Below, in pieces: positions 57,547 through 64,000 of a DNA stretch of 64,000 nucleotides (position 1 is its first letter; each line of letters starts with the position of its first letter). This DNA is from Phycisphaerae bacterium (GTDB lineage: Bacteria; Planctomycetota; Phycisphaerae; Phycisphaerales; UBA1924): assembly GCA_030426605.1 (NCBI GenBank), contig JAUHXM010000001.1, forward strand, positions 1-64,000, in the 5' to 3' direction. The translations under genes and the position numbers were made by a program. Under the pieces are notes generated by a model. It saw only the letters and a program-made list of their open reading frames with translations, made no database searches and was not told the origin of the DNA.

Positions 57547-57572
57547 GTCCCGCCCGATCTCCCGGGCGGGAC
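57547..57572. terminator. Hairpin between convergent genes, possible bidirectional terminator
   Basis: GTCCCGCCCG-atctcc-CGGGCGGGAC, no T-tract. Confidence 0.45.
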
Positions 57573-57620
57573 GGCTCGCCTCCGCGGGATGGCCCGCGGG
57601 TCGTGGATGCACCACCCGGG

Positions 57621-58076
57621 TCATCCGTCCAGCGCACTCTCCAGCACACGCCGGACGACGTCCGAAGAATTGGACGCCGCGGTGCGGATCCGTTGCCGCG
57701 CCCGCTCGGCCGCGGCGCGGACGGCGTCGATCAACGCCTGGTCCGCCCCGATGTCCAGGAGCGTGCGCACGCACGCCTGCGCCTTGTCGGTGACCGCCTC
57801 GGCGCCCGTCGCGCCGAACTCTGCGATCCGGTGGTTCGTCCGGCGCGCGACGCCCACGAGGTTCTGGTCGGACGCCCCGGCGTCGTCGAGGCGGCGGATC
57901 TTCGCGACGCCGAGGTCGCGCTGGTCGTGGATGGTGTCCGCCGTGCGGTGCGCCGTGCGGGCGATCGAGCGGATGCACGTCTCGGCGATCAGCTCACCAT
58001 CCGACGCCGTCGCCACGCCTGAGAACAGCGACAGCACCATCACGACGATCAATCCGGGAATTGTTCTTGAAAGCAT
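57621..58076 (-). CDS. Hypothetical secreted protein
   Basis: 151 aa with signal peptide. Confidence 0.6.
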   Translation of the reverse strand: MLSRTIPGLIVVMVLSLFSGVATASDGELIAETCIRSIARTAHRTADTIHDQRDLGVAKIRRLDDAGASDQNLVGVARRTNHRIAEFGATGAEAVTDKAQACVRTLLDIGADQALIDAVRAAAERARQRIRTAASNSSDVVRRVLESALDG

Positions 58077-58247
58077 GCGAGACCTCCTGGTCGCCCACTC
58101 GGGCGCAGCGATCCCCGCGCCGGGCCGTCACGCGACGATCGGCACACAGGGACACGGGTTGGGTCCACGACCACGCCGTCTCCAGCGAAGGCAACCGCCC
58201 AACGCCCCGGCCAGCCACGGATTGCACCGAAATCCCGGTTCTCGCGC

Positions 58248-58253
58248 TAGGCT
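58248..58253 (+). promoter_or_regulatory. -10-like TAGGCT, 6 nt before ATG 58260
   Basis: TAGGCT-tgggcc-ATG. Confidence 0.6.
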
Positions 58254-58259
58254 TGGGCC

Positions 58260-58454
58260 ATGGGCTGGATTCTCTTCACGCTGCTCGTGCTGGTTGTGCT
58301 CACGGTGCTGACGCTCGCGTGGTGGAAGATCGGCGACCAGTGGGCCGACGGCGAGCACAAACGCTTCGGCCCCAAGGATGCCGACCGCCAGCAACCCCGC
58401 GTCATCCCGTCCGACAAGCCCGACGACGGCGCCGTCGTCGTCAAGGACCGCTGA
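58260..58454 (+). CDS. Small membrane protein upstream of truA
   Basis: 64 aa, one TM, directly abuts truA. Confidence 0.55.
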   Translation: MGWILFTLLVLVVLTVLTLAWWKIGDQWADGEHKRFGPKDADRQQPRVIPSDKPDDGAVVVKDR

Positions 58455-59357
58455 GTGCCGCGCTACAAGCTCACCATCGCCTACGACGGCACCGACTTCT
58501 GCGGCTGGCAAAAGCAAGAGCCCCCCGCCTCCGAACACCCCGACCTCACCCCCATGCCCGCGCGCGAAGGCGACGACCAGCCGCGCGTCGCGCTCCGCAC
58601 CGTCCAGCACGTTGTCGAGGAAGCCGTCCGCGACCTGCTCCGCGAGCCCGTCACGCTCGTCGGTGCCAGCCGAACGGACTCGGGCGTGCACGCCAACGGG
58701 CAGGTCGCGGCGTTCACGAGCGATCCGCTCGAAGACAAGGGCGTCGGCTGGCCCGCCGCGCGCGGCACCGACGCGCTCGTCAAAGCGCTCAACGGGCGCC
58801 TCCCGCGCGACGTCCTCGTCCGATCCGCCGAGGCCGTCGATGAATCGTTCAGCCCCATCTCCGACGCGATCGAGAAGGAGTACACCTACTGCATCGCGTC
58901 CGGCCCGGAGCGCCCGCTGTGGGACCGGCGCTACGTCTTCCACACCTGGCACGAGCTGGACACGGCGCGGATGGACGCCGCGGCGCAGCTCTTGGTCGGC
59001 GAGCACGACTTCGCGAGCTTCGCCCAGATCAACCACGGGCGGAAGTCCACCGTCCGCCGCATCTTCTCCTGCGGCGTCTCCACCCCATCCTCCCCCGCGT
59101 GCGGGGGAGGTGCCGAGCGCAGCGAGGCGGAGGGGGCTTCAACACCACCACTCCGCTACCACCTCATCCGCGTCCGCGGCAACGGGTTCCTCTACAACAT
59201 GGTCCGCATCCTCGCCGGCACCCTCATGGAAGCCGGGCGGGGCACCCTCGACCCGAACCGCATCCCCGAGATCCTCGAATCGAAGGACCGGACAGCCAAC
59301 CCGGGCCCGACCCTGCCGCCGCAGGGGCTGAGGCTGGAGTGGATTCGGTATGGGTAG
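58455..59357 (+). CDS. truA: tRNA pseudouridine synthase A, with insertions
   Basis: YKLTIAYDGTDFCGWQ, VGASRTDSGVHANGQVAAF, RVRGNGFLYNMVRILAGTL. Confidence 0.93.
   Translation: MPRYKLTIAYDGTDFCGWQKQEPPASEHPDLTPMPAREGDDQPRVALRTVQHVVEEAVRDLLREPVTLVGASRTDSGVHANGQVAAFTSDPLEDKGVGWPAARGTDALVKALNGRLPRDVLVRSAEAVDESFSPISDAIEKEYTYCIASGPERPLWDRRYVFHTWHELDTARMDAAAQLLVGEHDFASFAQINHGRKSTVRRIFSCGVSTPSSPACGGGAERSEAEGASTPPLRYHLIRVRGNGFLYNMVRILAGTLMEAGRGTLDPNRIPEILESKDRTANPGPTLPPQGLRLEWIRYG
59079..59147. repeat. In-frame palindromic element inside truA
   Basis: CCTCCCCCGC-gt-GCGGGGGAGG then gccgagcgcagcgaggcggagggggc; encodes SSPACGGGAERSEAEGA. Confidence 0.7.
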
Positions 59358-59862
59358 ACGAAGGCCAACTAGGAGACCATGGGTGTCACTTCTGTTGTTG
59401 GCAGTGCTCCTTGGGATCACCGTCGCGTCGAGCTGGTATCACATTGGTACTCGAACTTATGTTCCCAGTGACCACCCTCGGGTCGTCAGGCACGCCTCTT
59501 GGATCAGCTTTCAGTTCGGTGCGTTTCGTGTGTCGCACGCATCGAATGCAGATGTTCACCGACCGGTGACAGAACTCACATCAGACGCGAGAGAACTTGG
59601 GCCGCTGTTCGTTCAGCGCCTGAGACCGCTGCACCGGCCGATTTGGCGACTCAGTCCAAAGGTGTATCGCATCCCGGAGTTTGTCATCTTCTTGCCACTC
59701 TGGCCCGTGTTGCTCATGTTCGGCTTCACGACGGCCTGGCGCTGGTACCGCTTCAAGCCCCTCGCCCCCGGCGAGTGCCCCACGTGCCGCTACGACGCCG
59801 CCGGGCTCGACGCCTGCCCCGAGTGCGGCTCGCCCATCGCCCGCGAACAATCCCCCGCGTGA
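59350..59862 (+). CDS. Membrane protein with C-terminal zinc ribbon
   Basis: N-terminal TM, GECPTCRYDAAGLDACPECGSPI. Confidence 0.65.
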   Translation: MGRRRPTRRPWVSLLLLAVLLGITVASSWYHIGTRTYVPSDHPRVVRHASWISFQFGAFRVSHASNADVHRPVTELTSDARELGPLFVQRLRPLHRPIWRLSPKVYRIPEFVIFLPLWPVLLMFGFTTAWRWYRFKPLAPGECPTCRYDAAGLDACPECGSPIAREQSPA

Positions 59863-60404
59863 ACGACCCGATCATCACCAACCGCCTCCGCCTCGACCCG
59901 CCCAGCTCGGCGGACCTCGACGCACTCGCCGACATCTTCGCGATGCCCGAGGTCTGCACGTACCTCGGCGACGGATCGCCGCGCTCGCGCGCGCAAGTCG
60001 AAGAAAGCCTCGCCAAACGCATCGAGTGCCTCGCCTCCCACGGCGTGACGATCTGGACCGTCCGCGCCCGCGTCGATCTGCCCGCGACCGATACCGCGCC
60101 GGCGATCGCCGCGGGAACCGTCGTCGGCGACTGCGGCGTCATCCCCGTCGCATGGCAAGGGCCCGAGCTCGAACTCCTCTACCGCCTGCACCCGCACGCC
60201 TGGGGGCGCGGCGTCGCGACCGAAGCCGCGACCGCGGCCCTCGAGCGCGCCGACCGGGTCGGCATCGACCGCCTCATCGGGCTGGCCTACGACGCCAACA
60301 CCGCGAGCCGGCGCGTGCTCGCCCGCGTCGGGTTTACGCCCCGCGGCGAGACCGACCGGTGGTACGGCGTCCGCCTCCACTGGCATGAACGGGAGGGGCA
60401 CTAG
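59859..60404 (+). CDS. GNAT-family N-acetyltransferase (RimJ/RimL-like)
   Basis: ITNRLRLDPPSSADLDALADIFAMPEVCTYL...HAWGRGVATEAATAALERA. Confidence 0.86.
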   Translation: MNDPIITNRLRLDPPSSADLDALADIFAMPEVCTYLGDGSPRSRAQVEESLAKRIECLASHGVTIWTVRARVDLPATDTAPAIAAGTVVGDCGVIPVAWQGPELELLYRLHPHAWGRGVATEAATAALERADRVGIDRLIGLAYDANTASRRVLARVGFTPRGETDRWYGVRLHWHEREGH

Positions 60405-60488
60405 GCACTGGGCACTAGGCACTGGGCACTAGGCACTAGGCACTAGGCACTAGGCACTAGGCACTAGGCACTAGGCACTAGGCACTAG
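60398..60488. repeat. Heptanucleotide tandem repeat, 13 copies of GCACT(A/G)G
   Basis: Eleven GCACTAG and two GCACTGG units in perfect 7-bp register. Confidence 0.97.
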
Positions 60489-60544
60489 GATGGAGCGTAC
60501 AGCCGCAGTCTGTGTATTCCCGAGTGCCTGATGCCTCGTGCCTG

Positions 60545-61816
60545 ATGCCTTCTCTCACCATCCTCCACATCTCGACGCGGCTCATCCTGGGCGGATCGCA
60601 GGAGAACACGGTGCTGTCGTGCTTCGGGCAGTCGCGCCGCGGGCACGACGTCCACCTCGCCTTCGGCCCGATCTTCGGCCCCGAGGGCTCGCACCGCGAC
60701 ACCGTCGAATCGTTCAACCGACGCGTGCGCGATGGGCTCGAACCGGGTGCCACCGAAGTGACCATGCACGAGCTGCCCCACATGGTCCGCGAGGTGCATC
60801 CGATCAAGGACCACTTCTGCTTCCATCGCGACCTGAAAAACCTCATCCGTGACGTCCGCCCGGACGTCGTGCACACGCACTCGTCCAAGGCCGGCATCCT
60901 GGGCCGCTGGGCGGCGTGGAAGGCGAACCCACGCCCCGCGGTGGTTCACACGATCCACGGCCCACCCTTCATGCCTGTCGAAGGCTCCGCGATCGCGCGC
61001 GCCAAGACGCTCCTCAAGAACGCGATCTACACCCACGCCGAGCGGTTCGCGGCGAAGCGCTGCCACACCATCGTCTCCGTCGCCGACGCGATGACCGAGC
61101 AGTTCCTGGCGCGCAAAATCGGGCGCCCGGAGCAGTACGTCACCGTCCACTCCGGCATGCTCGTCGAGCCGTTCCTCACCGCCAGGCCCGGCGAATCACG
61201 CGGCGAGGTGCGCGCCGAGTTGGGCATCGACGACAACGACTTCGTGCTGGGCACCGTCGCCCGCCTCGCCGAGCACAAGGGGCACGACGATCTGCTCGAC
61301 GCTATCGGTGACGACCTGAAGGCCAACCCCCGTTGGAAGCTCCTTTGGGTCGGCGATGGGTGGTGGGCCGACCGCCTGCTCGCGCGCGTGGGATCGATGG
61401 GCGTGCGCGATCAGGTCATCACGACGGGACTTGTCCCCAACGAGCGGATCCCCGCGATGATGCGCGCGATGGACGTCCTCGTGCACCCCAGTTACAGAGA
61501 AGGCCTGCCGCGGACGGTCCCCCAGGCGCTGCTCGCGGGTGTGCCCGTGATCGCGTCCGACACCGACGGCACGCCCGAGGTCTGCCTCGACCCGGCGCGC
61601 GTGGGCGACGACAAGGCGACCGGGCTGCTGTTCCGCGTCGCCGATTCCGCGACGCTCCGAGATCACATCAAATGGATGGCCGAGCACCCCGCCGAGCGCG
61701 CCGCGATGGGCGCCCGAGGGCGCGAGATGTGCCGCACGATGTTCAGCGACGCGACGATGGTCGAGCGCCTCGAGCAGGTGTACGCGGATGCGATGAACGC
61801 ACCAGTTCGTCGATGA
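60545..61816 (+). CDS. Group 1 / GT4-like glycosyltransferase
   Basis: ILHISTRLILGGSQENTVLSCFG; VLVHPSYREGLPRTVPQALLAGVPVIASDTDGTPEV. Confidence 0.9.
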   Translation: MPSLTILHISTRLILGGSQENTVLSCFGQSRRGHDVHLAFGPIFGPEGSHRDTVESFNRRVRDGLEPGATEVTMHELPHMVREVHPIKDHFCFHRDLKNLIRDVRPDVVHTHSSKAGILGRWAAWKANPRPAVVHTIHGPPFMPVEGSAIARAKTLLKNAIYTHAERFAAKRCHTIVSVADAMTEQFLARKIGRPEQYVTVHSGMLVEPFLTARPGESRGEVRAELGIDDNDFVLGTVARLAEHKGHDDLLDAIGDDLKANPRWKLLWVGDGWWADRLLARVGSMGVRDQVITTGLVPNERIPAMMRAMDVLVHPSYREGLPRTVPQALLAGVPVIASDTDGTPEVCLDPARVGDDKATGLLFRVADSATLRDHIKWMAEHPAERAAMGARGREMCRTMFSDATMVERLEQVYADAMNAPVRR

Positions 61817-62029
61817 CTACCAGGGTTCAAACCAGTCGTCCGTCGAACTCATCCAATCGCTCTTTCGGAACACATCAAGAAGGAGCATGAAGATGATCGA
61901 GCCCGCACCCGCGACACAGTACCACCACCACGGCTTGATGCCCCAACTCATCCAGTCGTAGAAAACCCAGACACCGATTCCGACTGCGGTAACGAGTGCG
62001 GACGAGATGAACCATCGCCCGACCGGCAT
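61817..62029 (-). CDS. Small hydrophobic protein
   Basis: MPVGRWFISSALVTAVGIGVWVFYDW...DDWFEPW. Confidence 0.5.
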   Translation of the reverse strand: MPVGRWFISSALVTAVGIGVWVFYDWMSWGIKPWWWYCVAGAGSIIFMLLLDVFRKSDWMSSTDDWFEPW

Positions 62030-62034
62030 CTTGG

Positions 62035-62259
62035 TTACCAGTCCCCCCACCCGCCGTTGTCGTCCGCGTCCGGGATGAGCGAGAGCAGGAATAGGATCAG
62101 GAACAGCACCGTCATCGCGGCACCCCAGATCCAGAGCACGCCCAACGCGAGCAGCCCGTATCCCGTAATCCCCGCGAACAGCAGGAACAGGAACAGCTTG
62201 GGAACGGTCCCTTGTCTCAGAAAGTGCATGCAGGATCCCCCGGTGGTCAGCCCAGACAA
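62035..62259 (-). CDS. Small hydrophobic protein
   Basis: 74 aa with two TM segments. Confidence 0.5.
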   Translation of the reverse strand: MSGLTTGGSCMHFLRQGTVPKLFLFLLFAGITGYGLLALGVLWIWGAAMTVLFLILFLLSLIPDADDNGGWGDW

Positions 62260-63326
62260 ATGACGCGGCGCCCAAAGTCCAAGTCCATCGCCTTCTTCGC
62301 CTCGTACAAGGTCTCTTCCGCGACGGCGTTCGCCTTCTTGGTGTGCTCTTTGAGCAGCGCCAGGATCTTGTCGTCGCCGTCCTTGCCCTCGTAGGGCGCC
62401 CGGCGCTCGCGCATGGGCGCCAGCAGCTTGTCGATCGCCTCGGCGACCTCGACCTTCACGTGCCCGTCGCCGATGTTGTCGCCCGCGGCGTACTTCTCCT
62501 CGAGCTCCTTCACCCGCGCCGGATCGTCAATGAACGCGCGCACGTAGTCGAACAAAGAATTGGTGATGTCGCCCGGCTCGTCCATCGACTGCCGCCCGGT
62601 GTAGAGCCCGCCCATCTTCTTCTTGATCTGCTTAAAGGTGTCCGTCAGGAAGATCGCGTTGTTGAGGCTCTTGGACATCTTGTTCACGCCGTCGGTGCCG
62701 ATCAGCCGCGCCACGCGCCCGATCTTCGCCTGCGGGATCGGGAACAAGCCGCCCGCGCCGACGTAGTCGTCGTCTTCCGTTTGCGGATCGACGCCGCAGT
62801 ACATCTGGTTGAACCGGCGCGCGACCTCTCGGCAGGGCTCGATGTGCGCCACCTGGTCCTCCCCCACGGGCACGAGCTCGGGGCGGAAGACCAGAATGTC
62901 CGCGCACTGCCCCACCGAGTACATCGGGAACCCGAACGAGTAGTTGTCGCCCAGCCCCTTCGTCTCGAGCTCCGTCTTGAGCGTCGGGTTGCGCATCACG
63001 CGGTTGAAGGGCAGCAGCATCGCGAGGTACCACGTGAGCTCGGCGATCGCGGGGATCTCGGTCTGGAGGACGAACGTGGACCGCTCGGGGTCCATGCCGC
63101 AGGCGATCCAGTCCTTCACGATCGCGATCGTGCTCTCGCGGATCTCCGCGGGCTTGTCGGCACGCGTCGTGAACGCGTGCATGTTCGCGATCAGGAAGTA
63201 GCAGTCGTAGTCGTCCTGCGCCTTCACGCGGTTCTCGAGCGAGCCCACCCAGTGCCCCAGGTGGAGGTTGCCCGTGGGCGTGTCGCCGGTCAGGATGCGG
63301 GGTTTGTCGGTCGTTGGGTCGGCCAT
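62247..63326 (-). CDS. trpS: Tryptophan--tRNA ligase
   Basis: RILTGDTPTGNLHLGHWVGSLENR, MSKSLNNAIFLTD. Confidence 0.95.
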   Translation of the reverse strand: MADPTTDKPRILTGDTPTGNLHLGHWVGSLENRVKAQDDYDCYFLIANMHAFTTRADKPAEIRESTIAIVKDWIACGMDPERSTFVLQTEIPAIAELTWYLAMLLPFNRVMRNPTLKTELETKGLGDNYSFGFPMYSVGQCADILVFRPELVPVGEDQVAHIEPCREVARRFNQMYCGVDPQTEDDDYVGAGGLFPIPQAKIGRVARLIGTDGVNKMSKSLNNAIFLTDTFKQIKKKMGGLYTGRQSMDEPGDITNSLFDYVRAFIDDPARVKELEEKYAAGDNIGDGHVKVEVAEAIDKLLAPMRERRAPYEGKDGDDKILALLKEHTKKANAVAEETLYEAKKAMDLDFGRRVICLG

Positions 63327-63376
63327 GAGGGCCGATCGTAGCGGGCGGCGGAGCACCCGGGCTTGGACGATCAAAC

Positions 63377-63382
63377 TAGCAT
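63377..63382 (+). promoter_or_regulatory. -10-like TAGCAT, 6 nt before GTG 63389
   Basis: TAGCAT-tggtgc-GTG. Confidence 0.6.
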
Positions 63383-63388
63383 TGGTGC

Positions 63389-64000
63389 GTGCCCGAAGAC
63401 CACCCGTTCATCTTCGAACCCAACACGCTCTCCGGCATGCCTCTACGGACGCGGGTCGAGGCAGACGGCACCGTCCGGCTCGAGCCACAATCGACCCCGG
63501 ATCTGCGCATCGTGCTGGCGATCCTGACCATCACGCTGATGTTCGTTTGCATGTGCCTCGCGACATTGATCCTGGCCACCCCCCGCCCCGCCTGGGCCGC
63601 GCCGATTCTGGTTCTCGCCATCGTGTTCGGACTGACCGTGGGTGGGGGGCTCATCGCGGGCTTCTACATCCAGACACGGAGACTCTCCGAGCGGCCCCCG
63701 TGGATGATCTGGAACCCGTTCGAACGCACTCTCTTGCTCCCCCGGCAGGATCGCGAACTCGCGGGCGAGGTCTCGATCCGAACGCTGCAGGGCAGCTCGA
63801 GATTCGAAGGGCCCGGAACGGTCAGGCGCTCTCGGGTGCTTGCGCAGGTTCAGGTGTTTGATGCCGACACGAAAGCGTGGTTCGCAGTGATCACGAGGAC
63901 TTCCTCGGGCTCTCGAACGCTCGCGAGCATTCGAGAGTTTGCGGAGCGCTCGGCGCTGAATCTGAGTGTCGAGCGCGTTCCACGATCGCAAGGACCATCG
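63389..64000 (+). CDS. Hypothetical two-TM protein, cut by window edge
   Basis: Open frame from GTG CCC GAA GAC; PDLRIVLAILTITLMFVCMCLATLI...PILVLAIVFGLTVGGGLIAGFY. Confidence 0.6.
   Translation, partial: MPEDHPFIFEPNTLSGMPLRTRVEADGTVRLEPQSTPDLRIVLAILTITLMFVCMCLATLILATPRPAWAAPILVLAIVFGLTVGGGLIAGFYIQTRRLSERPPWMIWNPFERTLLLPRQDRELAGEVSIRTLQGSSRFEGPGTVRRSRVLAQVQVFDADTKAWFAVITRTSSGSRTLASIREFAERSALNLSVERVPRSQGPS

Noticed and set aside
60398-60488. Possible CRISPR array
   Set aside because: Uniform 7-bp tandem units with no spacers; no cas genes nearby.

Overview
High-GC (about 68-70%) bacterial chromosome segment, densely coding on both strands. It is most likely from a planctomycete of the Phycisphaerae type. 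That is inferred from dockerin-like 'NIDDIDCFV' tails, an ECF-sigma/Ser-Thr-kinase pair, VPTP...RRRRR C-termini and CPxC...CPEC zinc-ribbon tails; no database search was possible. The content is mainly housekeeping: dnaX, glyS, hisS, trpS, nuoG, truA, rnpA-yidD, cysteine desulfurase, signal peptidase I, RicT/PSP1 protein, MlaF/MlaD, a TolC/MacAB-like export operon and a ketosynthase pair. There is one tRNA-Ser(UGA), plus an accessory block at about 10.7-22.7 kb encoding secreted proteins. The strongest observations are: (1) a complete -1 frameshift cassette at the dnaX stop codon (G_GGA_AAA, 6-nt spacer, 8-bp GC hairpin) leading into a conserved-looking tail in the -1 frame; (2) 14 genes with TANNNT exactly 6 nt before the start codon, implying leaderless mRNAs; (3) three related secreted proteins and a protease that share paired dockerin-like C-termini, with sigma/kinase genes embedded among them; (4) low-GC islands inside glyS and hisS, the glyS one coinciding with an atypical insert; (5) a ketosynthase partner that has lost all catalytic residues; (6) bipartite palindromic repeats, a 20-bp inverted repeat, an in-frame palindrome inside truA and a 13 x 7-bp tandem array; (7) a perfect 7-1-7 Fur-like box upstream of a DUF454 gene. 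I found no CRISPR array, prophage or transposase.
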